64,000 bases of DNA from Sulfuritalea sp. Its GTDB lineage: Bacteria > Pseudomonadota > Gammaproteobacteria > Burkholderiales > Rhodocyclaceae. The translations under genes were made by a program, and so were the position numbers. Shown in pieces: positions 49,248-59,731 of this stretch (positions within the stretch are counted from its first letter, which is position 1; each line of letters begins with the position of its first letter). The notes beneath the pieces are model-generated. The model was not told the DNA's origin. It made no database searches and saw only the letters and a list, made by a program, of their open reading frames with translations. The stretch lies in the NCBI GenBank assembly GCA_030651305.1, contig JAUSCI010000037.1, forward strand, positions 29,340 to 93,339, given 5' to 3'.

Positions 49248-49513
49248 ATGCGCGACTTTCCTGATCAGTCCGAGCGCATCTGGCTGTTGCGCGCCGGGGG
49301 TTACGTTGCGGTGGTCGACCCGGGTGATCGCGCTGCCCAGGTCGCCCGCCGCCTGCGCACCGGCCAGGTCGAGATCAACGGCGCCCCTTTAACCTCTACG
49401 CGCCCTTCGGCGGCTACAAGCAGTCCGGCAACGGCCGCGAACTGGGCAAGTACGGCCTGGAGGATTTCCTCGAATACAAGGCCATGCAGTTCAAGCCGGC
49501 GCCCAAGACATGA
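49248..49513 (+). pseudogene. Chimeric scrap: gloB 5' fragment fused to aldehyde dehydrogenase 3' fragment
   Basis: 49277-49328 equals 56380-56431 with one mismatch; 49341-about 49508 nearly equals 16405-about 16573 with one 1-nt deletion. Confidence 0.85.
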
Positions 49514-49594
49514 GGGGCGACGCCTGACGCGCAGCCATGAGCGCACCTACCAAGAAGGCGGTATTGGTGCGGCGTCGTAGCGCATGTACTATGC

Positions 49595-49774
49595 ATGACT
49601 GGTGATCCCGCCAAGGACAGGGAAAAGGCGCACGCCGTGGTCGCAGCAAGCATCCGCATCGCAAAGGCCGGGTACGGCGAGCGCTTCGGTTCCGCCGCGG
49701 CTGGTGCTTTTTTGTGCGACCTGGCCGGTTGCGTCGCCATCACTGGGCAGCAGCGAGAGGCCATGGCATCGTGA
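49595..49774 (+). CDS. Possible 59-aa ORF whose stop overlaps the proposed GTG start of the hybrid kinase
   Basis: [63 protein letters not shown] overlap; no known domain. Confidence 0.25.
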   Translation: MTGDPAKDREKAHAVVAASIRIAKAGYGERFGSAAAGAFLCDLAGCVAITGQQREAMAS

Positions 49775-52700
49775 AACCCGCTTTCACCCTCGATCTGCGC
49801 GGCCGGATGATTCTGCTGGTGCTGACGGCATTCGCCGCGCTGACTGTCCTGATCGGCTGGCACTCACTCGAGGAACCCGGGGAGCGCTTGCGCGACGCCT
49901 CGGCACGGCTGCTGGCCGACACGAGAGTAATCGCCGCCAGGCAGCAGTCCATCGTCGCGAAAGCCGACGCCATCCTGACCGGTCTGATGCTGAGGCCGGA
50001 ATTGCGGCCTGGTGTGTCCGCCGTGACATGCGCGCAGGTTCTATCGGCGCGACTCAAGCAACAGCAGGAATTCACCCAGATCGCCCGCACGCAGTCAGGC
50101 GGCGAGATCGTCTGCGCGGCGGTCGCCGCCACGGGCCGCGTCAGCTTTGCCGACCGCATCTGGTTCCAGGCTGTTCTCAAGTCCCACGGAATGGTCGTCA
50201 GCGAAGTAGTCACGGGAAAAATCCTCAACCAGCCGGTCATCGTCTTCGCCAAGGCCATGCGCGACGAGGCCGGCAGCGTGACCGGCGTCCTCTTCCTGTC
50301 GCTCAACCTGGAATGGCTGCACCACGAACTGGCCGCCGCCAGTCTGCCGGAGGGCGCCCGGCTGGCGGTGGTGGACAGCAAGGGCACCGTCGCCGTGCGT
50401 CACCCCGATCCCGAGGGCTGGGTCGGCAAGAGCGCCGAACATCTACCGCTGTTGCGGCGCATCCAAGCCACGGACGGCGACGGCATCGCAGAGGATTTCG
50501 GCCTCGACGGGGTGCGCAGAATCTTCGCTTACGCCACGCTGCTGGACACGGTGACAGGCCCCCTGCAGCTGTGGCTGAGCGTACCCAAGGAGGTGATCGA
50601 AGCTCCGGCGTGGCGTGCCGGGTGGCTCAGTTTCAGCATGACGCTCGCCGTGCTGCTGGCCACACTGGGGCTGCTGGTTTGGGGCGGCGACCGGCTGGTC
50701 GCGCGGCCGCTGCAGACGCTGTCGCGGGCGGCAACGCGCTTCAGCGCCGGAGACTCCAGGGTCCGCAGCGGGCTGCCGCATAGCGACGACGAGGTCGGAC
50801 GACTGGCGCGGATACTCGATGAAACGGCGGCCGGCATCGAAGACAGGGAGCGCAGGCTGGCCAACGCCAACCGCGCCTTGCGCGTCATTTCCACCGGGAA
50901 TCGGACCCTGCTGCATGCCACCGGTGAGCTGGAACTGGTCAAAGAAATGTGCCGGGCCATCGTCGAAGCCGGCGACTACCGCATGGCCTGGGTCGGCTAT
51001 GCCGAAAACGACAAGACCGTGCGGCCCGTGGCTTCCTGGGGCGCCGAGGCGGACTTGCTCGACCGCCTGAACATTCCCTGGGACGAGTCCGCAGCGGGCT
51101 GCGCGCCGTCCGGCATGGCGATCCGCTGGGGCATTGCCGTCACCTGCAACAACGTCCTGGCGGACCCGGACTGCGGCCTTTGGCGGGAGTTGGCGCAAGC
51201 CCATGGCTATGCCTCGTCGCTGGCCCTGCCGCTGCAGGTCGATGGCGTTGTCATCGGCGGGCTCAATATCTACGCCGCGGAAGCAAACGCCTTCACCGAG
51301 GACGCGGTCGAAATGCTCAGCCAGGCAGCGTTCGATCTGGCTTACGGCATCGCCACGCAGCGCGCAAAGGCTGCGTACAAGGGTACCCAGGCCGAACTGA
51401 ATCGGCTCGAAAAGCAGAACATCCTGATCCTCAACTCAACCGGCGACGGCATCTTCGGCCTGGATCAGGAAGGGTGCGCCACGTTCATCAATCCGGCCGG
51501 CGCGGCAATGCTGCAATGGCCGGCGGACGAGATCGGCGGCCAGATGATGGACGCCCTGCATCACCACATCAGGGCCGACGGCACTCCCTATCCAGCGGAG
51601 GAATGCCCGATCCATGCGACCTGCCGCGATGGCGTTGTGCACCGTGCGGCCGATGAAGTGTTCTGGAGAAGGGACGGCACGAGTTTTCCCGTCGAATACG
51701 TCAGCACACCGATACGCGACGAGCGGGGCGCGCTGATGGGGGCGGTGGTGAGCTTCCGCGACGTCAGCGAGCGCCACAAGGCGGAACTTCGACTCCGTTC
51801 CAGTGAACAGGCATTCCGCGCCGTCGTCGAAAACTCTCCCGATGTCATCGTGCGCTACGACAGGGAGGGCCGGCGAATATACGTGAACCCGGAGTTCGAG
51901 CGGGTCAATCGCCTTTCGGCCAGGGAAGTACAGGGCAAGACACCACTCGAACTCTCGACCGAACTCAGCCCGAGGGCCGCCGAGTTCACAGAAAGACTCA
52001 TGGCGGCAATGGCGGCCGGTACGATCGCCAAAATCGACTTGTCATGGACCAAGGATGGGAACCCGGTATGCTGGTTTGTGCGCGTCGTGCCCGAATTCGA
52101 TGCCGACGGCAAAGTGGTGAGCGCACTCACGATCTGGACCGACATCACCGAACGCAAAATCGCCGAAGCCCAACTGCGCAAGCTGTCATTGGCCGTCGAG
52201 CAAAGCCCGGAAAGCATCGCCATCACCAACGTCGATGCCGAGATCGAGTACGTGAACGAAGCCTTTGTGCGGGCCACGGGCTATAGCCGCGAGGAAGCGA
52301 TCGGGCAGAACCCGAATATTCTGCACTCGGGCAAGACCCCGCCGGAAACCTATGTGGCGATGTGGGAGGCTCTGACCCAGGGCCGGCCGTGGAAAGGCGA
52401 GTTCAATAACAAACGCAAGGACGGCAGCGAGTATGTCGAGTTCGCCATCGTCACGCCGCTGCGCCAGGCCGACGGCTCGATCAGCCACTATGTCGCGGTG
52501 AAGGAAGACATCACCGAGAAAAAGCGCCTCGGGCTCGAACTCGATGCGCATCGGCACCATCTCGAAGAACTGGTGGAAATACGCACCACGGAGCTGGTCG
52601 CCGCACGACACCAGGCCGAGGCCGCCAACCTGGCCAAGAGCAGCTTCCTGGCCAACATGAGCCACGAAATCCGCACCCCGATGAATGCCATCATCGGCCT

Positions 52701-54438
52701 CACCCACCTCTTGCGCCGTGCCGGGGCAACGCCCGAGCAGGCCGAGCGTCTCGCCAAGATCGACATCGCCGGGCAGCACCTGCTGTCCATCATCAACGAC
52801 ATCCTCGACCTGTCCAAGATCGAAGCCGGCCGGCTGCACCTGGACAGCAGCGACTTCAACCTCACGGCGGTCCTCGACCATGTCGCTTCCATGATCGGCG
52901 GCGCCGCCCAGGACAAGGGGCTGCGGATCGAAGTCAAGCGCGATAACGTACCCCTGTGGTTGCGCGGCGACGTGACGCGACTGCGCCAGGCGCTGCTCAA
53001 CTACGCCGGCAACGCCGTCAAGTTTACCGAACACGGAACCATCACCCTGCGCTCCGTCCTGCTGCATGAAAGGGGCGACGCGATCTTGGTGCGCTTCGAG
53101 GTCGAGGACACCGGCATCGGCGTCACGCCCGAGCAGATGACACGCCTGTTCCATGCCTTCGAGCAGGCCGACGCCACGACCACGCGCAAATACGGCGGTA
53201 CCGGACTCGGCCTTGCCATCAGCCGGCGCCTGGCTGAACTGATGGGTGGAGAAGTCGGCGTTGACAGCACGCCGGGGAAGGGGAGCTGTTTCTGGTTTAC
53301 GGCCCGCCTGCACCGTGGCCACGGCGTCATGCCCGCCAAGTCAGCGCCCATCGACACAGCGGATATCGAAACGCAATTGCGCCGCACGCACGGCGGCGCC
53401 CGACTGCTGCTGGCCGAGGACCAGCCGATCAACCGCGAAGTGGCGCTGGAACTGCTGCACGGCGCCGGCCTGGCGGTGGATACCGCGAGCGACGGTCGCG
53501 AGGCTTTGGCGAAGGCGCAGGCGCATGACTACGACCTGATCCTGATGGACATCCAGATGCCGAACATGAATGGCCTCGAAGCCACCCGTGCCATCCGCGC
53601 CCTGCCGGGCTGGAAGACCAAACCGATCCTGGCGATGACCGCCAACGCCTTCGACGAGGATCGCCTGGCCTGCGAAGAAGCCGGCATGAACGATTTCATC
53701 GCCAAGCCGGTCGAGCCCGAGGCGCTCTACCACACCTTGCTGATATGGCTGTCGGCGTCGACGGCAGGCAGGGAGAATGTGCCACAGGGCGGCCAGACAG
53801 ACGCCGGGATCAACGCGCCGACGGCGCAACAGCAGAGCCTGCCGCCCTCACTGGCCGAATTTGTCGGGCTCGACACCAAGCGCGGCCTGGCAGTCCTTCG
53901 CGGCAATGCGGCTGCTTATCTGCGGCTGTTGCGGCAGTTCGCCGACCGTCATGGCGGGGATACACGGAAATTACGGGATGAGCTTGCGCAGGATAGTGTC
54001 GACGCCGCGCGGCAACGCCTGCACGCACTCAAGGGTGTCGCCGCAACCCTCGGCGCCTCCCGCCTCCAGGCCGCCGCAGAAGCGCTGGAAAGGGCCTTGC
54101 GCAGTGCGGCGCCGGCAGCGACCTGGCCGGCCCTGCTCGACGCCCTGCAGACCGAGCAGAGCGCCCTGGACGCCGTGCTGGCGCTTCTGCCCGACGTTCC
54201 GCCATGCGTCGACGGCGGTGGCGTCGCCGATCCCGGCCGGGCGCGGGCGGTACTCAAGCAGCTGCGACCCCTGCTGGCCAGCGACGATACCGCGGCGGGC
54301 GATCTGTTCGAGGCCCACCGACCGCTGCTGGTGGCCACGCTTGGCGCCGACGCGATGCAACTGGGACGACAGATGGCCGCCTTCGACTATCCGGCGGCGC
54401 TGGCGACGCTGCGGGAGATGATGCGGCGTCAGACCTGA
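49771..54438 (+). CDS. Hybrid histidine kinase: periplasmic sensor (Cache-like)-HAMP-GAF-PAS(x3)-HisKA-HATPase-REC-Hpt
   Basis: [51 protein letters not shown]-terminal Hpt [13 protein letters not shown]. Confidence 0.93.
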   Translation: MKPAFTLDLRGRMILLVLTAFAALTVLIGWHSLEEPGERLRDASARLLADTRVIAARQQSIVAKADAILTGLMLRPELRPGVSAVTCAQVLSARLKQQQEFTQIARTQSGGEIVCAAVAATGRVSFADRIWFQAVLKSHGMVVSEVVTGKILNQPVIVFAKAMRDEAGSVTGVLFLSLNLEWLHHELAAASLPEGARLAVVDSKGTVAVRHPDPEGWVGKSAEHLPLLRRIQATDGDGIAEDFGLDGVRRIFAYATLLDTVTGPLQLWLSVPKEVIEAPAWRAGWLSFSMTLAVLLATLGLLVWGGDRLVARPLQTLSRAATRFSAGDSRVRSGLPHSDDEVGRLARILDETAAGIEDRERRLANANRALRVISTGNRTLLHATGELELVKEMCRAIVEAGDYRMAWVGYAENDKTVRPVASWGAEADLLDRLNIPWDESAAGCAPSGMAIRWGIAVTCNNVLADPDCGLWRELAQAHGYASSLALPLQVDGVVIGGLNIYAAEANAFTEDAVEMLSQAAFDLAYGIATQRAKAAYKGTQAELNRLEKQNILILNSTGDGIFGLDQEGCATFINPAGAAMLQWPADEIGGQMMDALHHHIRADGTPYPAEECPIHATCRDGVVHRAADEVFWRRDGTSFPVEYVSTPIRDERGALMGAVVSFRDVSERHKAELRLRSSEQAFRAVVENSPDVIVRYDREGRRIYVNPEFERVNRLSAREVQGKTPLELSTELSPRAAEFTERLMAAMAAGTIAKIDLSWTKDGNPVCWFVRVVPEFDADGKVVSALTIWTDITERKIAEAQLRKLSLAVEQSPESIAITNVDAEIEYVNEAFVRATGYSREEAIGQNPNILHSGKTPPETYVAMWEALTQGRPWKGEFNNKRKDGSEYVEFAIVTPLRQADGSISHYVAVKEDITEKKRLGLELDAHRHHLEELVEIRTTELVAARHQAEAANLAKSSFLANMSHEIRTPMNAIIGLTHLLRRAGATPEQAERLAKIDIAGQHLLSIINDILDLSKIEAGRLHLDSSDFNLTAVLDHVASMIGGAAQDKGLRIEVKRDNVPLWLRGDVTRLRQALLNYAGNAVKFTEHGTITLRSVLLHERGDAILVRFEVEDTGIGVTPEQMTRLFHAFEQADATTTRKYGGTGLGLAISRRLAELMGGEVGVDSTPGKGSCFWFTARLHRGHGVMPAKSAPIDTADIETQLRRTHGGARLLLAEDQPINREVALELLHGAGLAVDTASDGREALAKAQAHDYDLILMDIQMPNMNGLEATRAIRALPGWKTKPILAMTANAFDEDRLACEEAGMNDFIAKPVEPEALYHTLLIWLSASTAGRENVPQGGQTDAGINAPTAQQQSLPPSLAEFVGLDTKRGLAVLRGNAAAYLRLLRQFADRHGGDTRKLRDELAQDSVDAARQRLHALKGVAATLGASRLQAAAEALERALRSAAPAATWPALLDALQTEQSALDAVLALLPDVPPCVDGGGVADPGRARAVLKQLRPLLASDDTAAGDLFEAHRPLLVATLGADAMQLGRQMAAFDYPAALATLREMMRRQT

Positions 54439-54445
54439 ACGCAAC

Positions 54446-55153
54446 TCATGCCGGCGGCGCAATCCCGGGATCGCGCCAGAGACACTTACCCTTGCTCTCC
54501 CTGTCGATTTCACCCAGCACGCGGTCATGGTCAGCGAGTTCTTCAGCGCTGGCGCGCAACACCACCAGCGGCGGACGCTGGCGCGTGCCGCCCATGGAAT
54601 AGTCGACGGCGGGGCTGTCGAACTCGATCTCCAGCGAATTCTGGCCACGCGTCATGGCCAGGTAAACCTCGGCCAGCAACTCGGCATCGAGCAGCGCGCC
54701 GTGCAACTGGCGGCCGGAATTGTCCACGCCGAACTCGGAGCACAGGGCGTTGAGATTGTTCTTCTTGCCCGGACGCATCTCGCGCGCCATGCGCAGCGTG
54801 TCGATCACCTCGCCGCAAAGCTGCTCCATGCTCTCGACCTGCAACAGGCCCAGTTCGTTGTTGAGAAAGCCGATGTCGAAGGCGGCGTTGTGAATCACCA
54901 GTTCGGCGCCACGGACGAACTCCATGAAGTCGGCGGCGACCTCGGCGAACTTCGGCTTGTCGGCGAGGAAATCGTCGGACAGGCCGTGGATTCGTTCCGA
55001 ATCGGCCACCGGACGCCCCGGATTCAGGTAGGCATGGAAGCGCTGCCCGGTGAGTTGGCGACCGCGCAGTTCGACGCAGCCGATTTCGACGACGCGATCG
55101 CCGGTCTTGAAGTCGAGGCCGGTGGTTTCGGTATCCAGAATGACTTTACGCAC
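54446..55153 (-). CDS. dnaQ: DNA polymerase III epsilon subunit
   Basis: [61 protein letters not shown]. Confidence 0.95.
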   Translation of the reverse strand: MRKVILDTETTGLDFKTGDRVVEIGCVELRGRQLTGQRFHAYLNPGRPVADSERIHGLSDDFLADKPKFAEVAADFMEFVRGAELVIHNAAFDIGFLNNELGLLQVESMEQLCGEVIDTLRMAREMRPGKKNNLNALCSEFGVDNSGRQLHGALLDAELLAEVYLAMTRGQNSLEIEFDSPAVDYSMGGTRQRPPLVVLRASAEELADHDRVLGEIDRESKGKCLWRDPGIAPPA

Positions 55154-55592
55154 TGCAGCCTCCGTTGCGAACGAGGTCGACACCACGGCGCGCCAGCACG
55201 TCGGCGCGCTCGTTCTCGGCGTGACCGGCGTGGCCCTTGACCCAGATCCATTCAAGCTCGTGCTGCGCCGCCAAGCGGTCCAGTTCGCGCCACAGGTCCT
55301 CGTTCTTCACCGCTTGCTTGCCGGCGGTTTTCCAGCCGCGCCGTTTCCAGCCGTGTATCCACTCGCTGATGCCCTTCTGCACATACTGCGAATCGGTATG
55401 CACGCGCGCCTGCACCGGCTTCTTCAAGGCACGCAACGCTTCGATCACCGCCATCATTTCCATGCGGTTGTTGGTGGTCAGGGCCTCGCCGCCGAACAGT
55501 TCCTTCTCGGTCGCGCCATGGCGCAGTATGGCGCCCCAGCCGCCGGGGCCGGGGTTACCGCTGCAGGCGCCATCGGTAAAGATTTCAATCAT
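55146..55592 (-). CDS. rnhA: Ribonuclease HI
   Basis: [54 protein letters not shown]. Confidence 0.97.
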   Translation of the reverse strand: MIEIFTDGACSGNPGPGGWGAILRHGATEKELFGGEALTTNNRMEMMAVIEALRALKKPVQARVHTDSQYVQKGISEWIHGWKRRGWKTAGKQAVKNEDLWRELDRLAAQHELEWIWVKGHAGHAENERADVLARRGVDLVRNGGCSA

Positions 55593-56311
55593 TGATCGAC
55601 TCGCTGCGTAACGGTCACCAGGGCCTTGGCGCGCGCCATGCGATCGCTCCAGGTCGGGGTGATCAGGCGCATGCCTTGCTGGCGCTTGACCGCCTGCACG
55701 ATATACACCGCGCCGGCAATCGGCCACCAGCGATCACCGGCGGCATCCATGAACTTGAAGCGGCGCAGCCATTTCTCCTGCGTCACCGCGGGTGCGTAAC
55801 AGCCGAAGGCGCCCGCCTGCATCTCGAAGCCGAGCAGCGAAAACCAGTCTTTCAGGCGCGGCACGCTCAGATAGGCGCCGCGCCAGGGCGGCAGCGCCTG
55901 GCGCCGCGACAGCTTGCGCTTGGCGCCCCACAGGCTGAAGGGATTGAAGCCGGTGACGATCACATGCCCCTCCGGCACCAGTACGCGCTCGACTTCGCGC
56001 AGCACCTGGTGCGGATTGGCGTCGAATTCCAGCGTGTGCGGCATCACCACCAGATCGATGCTGTTGGCCGCAAAGGGCAGATAATGCAGATCGGAGCGCA
56101 CTTCCGAAGCACCGTCGTAACGCCCGTCATCACAGCGGAAACGCAGCGACATGCGGTTGGCGCGCAGGAAATCATGGGTGGGCAGGGAAAGCTGCACCGC
56201 ATTGAAGCCGAAAATGTCGGCAACCAGCAGATCGTGCTGCTGCTGTTCCCAGTTGAGCACATACTGGCCGGCCGGCGTTTCCAGCCAGCTTTCGAAACCC
56301 TGAATTGACAT
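55589..56311 (-). CDS. SAM-dependent methyltransferase adjacent to rnhA
   Basis: [47 protein letters not shown]; start shortened from 57058 to [10 protein letters not shown]. Confidence 0.88.
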   Translation of the reverse strand: MSIQGFESWLETPAGQYVLNWEQQQHDLLVADIFGFNAVQLSLPTHDFLRANRMSLRFRCDDGRYDGASEVRSDLHYLPFAANSIDLVVMPHTLEFDANPHQVLREVERVLVPEGHVIVTGFNPFSLWGAKRKLSRRQALPPWRGAYLSVPRLKDWFSLLGFEMQAGAFGCYAPAVTQEKWLRRFKFMDAAGDRWWPIAGAVYIVQAVKRQQGMRLITPTWSDRMARAKALVTVTQRVDQ

Positions 56312-56338
56312 TGCGCTGTATTTGGAGAAAATCGCTTT

Positions 56339-57118
56339 ATGACTGAAATACTCGCCCTGCACGCTTTCGACGACAACTACATCTGGCTGCTGCGCGCCGG
56401 GGGTTACGTTGCGGTGGTCGACCCGGGTGATGCCGCGCCGGTACTCGCCTACCTGGAGCAAAGCGGCGACCGCCTCTGCGCCATCCTGTCCACCCATCAT
56501 CACGGCGACCACGTCGGCGGTCTGGCAGACATCCTCGCCCGCTTCCCCGTCCCCGTGTTCGGCCCGGGCCTGGAGAACATCCCCGGCGTGAGCCACCCGC
56601 TGGCCGGCGGCGAACGCATCGAACTGCCGGAAATTTCGCTTCACCTCGACATCATCGCCGTGCCCGGACATACCCGCGGCCACATCGCCTATTATGGCCC
56701 AAGTCTCAACGGCCACGGTGCGGTCTTCTGCGGCGACACGCTGTTCGGCGCCGGCTGCGGACGCCTGTTCGAAGGCACGCCGGCACAAATGCAGGAGTCC
56801 CTGGCCAAGCTCGCCGTGTTGCCAGCGCCGACTCTTGTCTATTGCGCGCATGAATACACCCAGAGCAACCTGCGTTTTGCCCTGGCCGTCGAGCCGGGCA
56901 GCATCGCCGTGCAGCGGCGCAGCGAAAATGTGGCGAAAGACCGCGCGGCAGGCTGCCCTACCATCCCGACCAGCATCCGCAGCGAACTCGAAACCAACCC
57001 CTTCCTGCGCTGGGATGCACCCGCCGTGCGCGCCGCGGCGGCAAGCCGCCTCGGGCATGTTCCGGTCGACGCGGTGGAGACCTTCACCGCCATCCGCGAG
57101 TGGAAGAACCGGTTTTGA
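56339..57118 (+). CDS. gloB: Hydroxyacylglutathione hydrolase (glyoxalase II)
   Basis: LSTHHHGDHVGG, VPGHTRGHIAYY, FCGDTLFGAGCGRLFEGT, CAHEYTQSN. Confidence 0.96.
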   Translation: MTEILALHAFDDNYIWLLRAGGYVAVVDPGDAAPVLAYLEQSGDRLCAILSTHHHGDHVGGLADILARFPVPVFGPGLENIPGVSHPLAGGERIELPEISLHLDIIAVPGHTRGHIAYYGPSLNGHGAVFCGDTLFGAGCGRLFEGTPAQMQESLAKLAVLPAPTLVYCAHEYTQSNLRFALAVEPGSIAVQRRSENVAKDRAAGCPTIPTSIRSELETNPFLRWDAPAVRAAAASRLGHVPVDAVETFTAIREWKNRF

Positions 57119-57147
57119 GCATCGCCTGAGCCAGCAACAATCCCTTC

Positions 57148-59598
57148 ATGACCAGCCGCCGCCGCTTCATCCAGACCCTCGCCGCACTGCCGCCGGCCTT
57201 TGCCTTCCGGCATGCGCGGGCGGCGGCCGATCCCTCGCGGCTGGCGCTGATCATCGGCAACAGCAGCTACCGCGACGCGCCGTTGATCAATCCCGTCAAT
57301 GATGCGAAGGCCGTCACCGGACTATTCACCCAGGCCGGCTTCACCGTCGATTCCCACCTCAATGCGACGCGCAGCGACATGATGGCCGCCATCGAACGCT
57401 TCGGCGCGGCGGTCAAGCGTTCGGATACCCGGCTGGTGGTGTTCTACTACGCCGGCCACGGCGCCCAGCTCGACTGGCGCAACTACCTGCTGCCTGTCGA
57501 TGCCGTGGTGGAAAAGCAGGAGGACATGAAGCAGCGCTGCGTCGATCTCGGCCTGCTGCTCGGCCAGTTCAGCGCGGCGAAAGACAAGACCTTCGTCGTC
57601 ATCCTCGATGCCTGCCGCAACAACCCTTTCGGCGCCGCCTACCGGCCCGAACAGAAGGGCCTGTCGCAGTTCGATGCGCCGGTCGGCAGCCTGCTCGCCT
57701 ACGCCACTTCGCCCGGCAACGTGGCGTCCGACGGCGACGGACAGAACGGCCTCTACACCGAGAATCTGGTGCGCGAACTGGGAAAGCGCAACACCCGCAT
57801 CGAGGACGCGCTCAAGCGCGTGCGCCTGAATGTGCGCCTGGCCTCGCATGGCGAGCAGATCCCCTGGGAGACCACCTCGCTGGAAGGCGATGTCTTCATT
57901 TTCAATGAAGGCCAGAAGAAACTCACCGAGGCCGAGATGGATCAGGCGGTCGAGGCCGACATCACCGAATGGACGCGGATCAAGTCGTCGAAAAATACCG
58001 ACGACTGGGTCGGCTACCTGCGCGCCTTCCCCAACGGCCGCTTCGCCGAAATCGCCCAGATGCGCATGACTCGCCTGTTGGCGGAAGACGAGAAGCGTGC
58101 CGCCGAAAAGCGGCAACGGGAAGCGCAGGAGCGGCAGGAAGCGGCGGCGAGGGCCGACAAGCTCGCGGCCGAGAAGCGGCAGCAGGAAGAACAGAAGCGT
58201 ATCGAGCAGGAGCGCATCGAACGCGAACGGATTCGTCTCGCCGAAGCACAGCGCCTTGCCGCCGAACGCAAGCAACTCGAAGAGCAACAGCTTCAGGAAA
58301 CGCGGCGGCGCGAGGAAGAGCAGCAGCGCATCGAAGCCAAGCGCCGACAGGAGCAGGAACGCCTGGATCGCGAGCGCCAGCGGATTGCCGAGGCCGAGCG
58401 CCTTGCCGAGGAGCGCAGGAAACAGGAAGAACAGCGTCAGGCGGCCGAACAGAAACGCATTGAACTCGCGGCAGCGCAGAGGCAGAAGGAAGAGCAGCGA
58501 GTGCAGGATGAGCAGAAGCGCTTGAGCGAACAAAAACGCCTCGATGAGGAGCGCATGGAACGCGAGCGGATTCGTGTCGCCGAAGCGCAACGTCTTGCCG
58601 CCGAACGCAAGCAGCTCGAGGAGCAGCAACTTCAGGAACAGCGCCGCCGCCAGGAAGAGCAACAGAGCCTCGACGCCAAGCGCCGGCAGGAGCAGGAACG
58701 CCTGGATCGCGAGCGCCAGCGCATCGCCGAAGCGGAACGCCTTGCGGCGGAACACAAGCAGCAGGAGGAGCAACGACAACTGGCAGAGCAGAAACGCATC
58801 GAGCAGCAGAAGCTCGAGCGCGAACCGCGCGACCGCGCCGAGACAGCGCGCCTGACCACGGCACCGGCCCCGATGCAGACGGCTACTCCAGCTCCGGCGT
58901 TGCCCGCTGCCGCGGCAACTTCCGCATCCACTGGCTTGCCGAAATCGACTGCGGCAGCCTCATCGCCGCGCCCTGCGCCGCCGATCGAGATCGGCGAAGG
59001 TGCCGCCGTGCCGAAGCTGATCGCGCTGTCGGCCAACCCCTTCTCCGCCGGTCGCTATCCGCTCAACCGCATATTTACCGTCGGGGATGCCGCAACCATC
59101 CGCCAGTCGGACCTCCTGACGGGGATCGAGGAACAAATGCAAAGGATACGCGTGACCAAGGTTGATTACGACGAGGATCGGGTCGAATTCAATCAGGGAG
59201 CGGCCATCACGGACTTGATGGGCAACTTCATCAAGCAGGGGCCGAATGAATTCGATTCTCCGGTGCAATTCACACCGGCCGAGTTCCAGGTCGGCAAGAA
59301 ATGGACCGCCGCTTTTCACCGATCCAAGAATGACAAGACGTCGAACATTTTCTTCGACATGCAGATCGTGAAGCGGGAAACCATCACCGTTCCGGCGGGA
59401 ACTTTCGACACCTTCAGAATCGAAGGAGAAGGCTGGAACATAACCCGTGGCAACCGCAGAGAAGTGAAATTCTGGCTGGTACCGAACCTAAATTTTCCGG
59501 TCAGGAGCGAATCCGTCACCCGCAACAAGAGGGGACAGTTTGTCAAGACCGAAAGACGCGAACTCGTCGCCATGCGCCAGCACACCATCGCTTCCTAG
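57148..59598 (+). CDS. Caspase-like (peptidase C14) protein with Tat-type signal, long charged coiled coil and C-terminal domain
   Basis: MTSRRRFIQTLAALPPAF; RLALIIGNSSYRDAPLINPVNDA; VFYYAGHGAQ; VVILDACRNNPFG; K/E/R/Q-rich repeats. Confidence 0.88.
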   Translation: MTSRRRFIQTLAALPPAFAFRHARAAADPSRLALIIGNSSYRDAPLINPVNDAKAVTGLFTQAGFTVDSHLNATRSDMMAAIERFGAAVKRSDTRLVVFYYAGHGAQLDWRNYLLPVDAVVEKQEDMKQRCVDLGLLLGQFSAAKDKTFVVILDACRNNPFGAAYRPEQKGLSQFDAPVGSLLAYATSPGNVASDGDGQNGLYTENLVRELGKRNTRIEDALKRVRLNVRLASHGEQIPWETTSLEGDVFIFNEGQKKLTEAEMDQAVEADITEWTRIKSSKNTDDWVGYLRAFPNGRFAEIAQMRMTRLLAEDEKRAAEKRQREAQERQEAAARADKLAAEKRQQEEQKRIEQERIERERIRLAEAQRLAAERKQLEEQQLQETRRREEEQQRIEAKRRQEQERLDRERQRIAEAERLAEERRKQEEQRQAAEQKRIELAAAQRQKEEQRVQDEQKRLSEQKRLDEERMERERIRVAEAQRLAAERKQLEEQQLQEQRRRQEEQQSLDAKRRQEQERLDRERQRIAEAERLAAEHKQQEEQRQLAEQKRIEQQKLEREPRDRAETARLTTAPAPMQTATPAPALPAAAATSASTGLPKSTAAASSPRPAPPIEIGEGAAVPKLIALSANPFSAGRYPLNRIFTVGDAATIRQSDLLTGIEEQMQRIRVTKVDYDEDRVEFNQGAAITDLMGNFIKQGPNEFDSPVQFTPAEFQVGKKWTAAFHRSKNDKTSNIFFDMQIVKRETITVPAGTFDTFRIEGEGWNITRGNRREVKFWLVPNLNFPVRSESVTRNKRGQFVKTERRELVAMRQHTIAS
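58219..58850 (+). repeat. Intragenic tandem duplication with 339-bp (113-aa) period in the coiled coil
   Basis: GAACGCGAACGGATTCGT.. at 58219 recurs as GAACGCGAGCGGATTCGT.. at 58558, followed by RRQEQERLDRERQRIAEAERLA in both. Confidence 0.85.
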
Positions 59599-59731
59599 CA
59601 CAACCCTGGCGGACGGGCTGCGGAGCCCCCTGGTCAGCCGAAGCAAGGCAGCCTGAATCGGATCCGGCGAAAGACGCCGGCCGCGCGGCTGCGGATGATA
59701 AGATTCGCCGCCTTCACGCGCACCCTAGCCG

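Noticed and set aside
49600-49700. Possible c-di-GMP (GEMM-I) riboswitch upstream of the hybrid kinase, suggested by ACAGGGAAAA and CGCAAAGGCCGGG
   Set aside because: Spacing and the receptor/tetraloop segments do not fit the consensus; a covariance-model search would be needed
56312-57058. Long N-terminal extension of the rnhA-adjacent methyltransferase ORF
   Set aside because: Antisense to gloB; the methyltransferase begins at [10 protein letters not shown]
57322-58779. 485-aa minus-strand ORF
   Set aside because: Antisense of the caspase-like coiled coil; leucine/alanine-rich shadow translation
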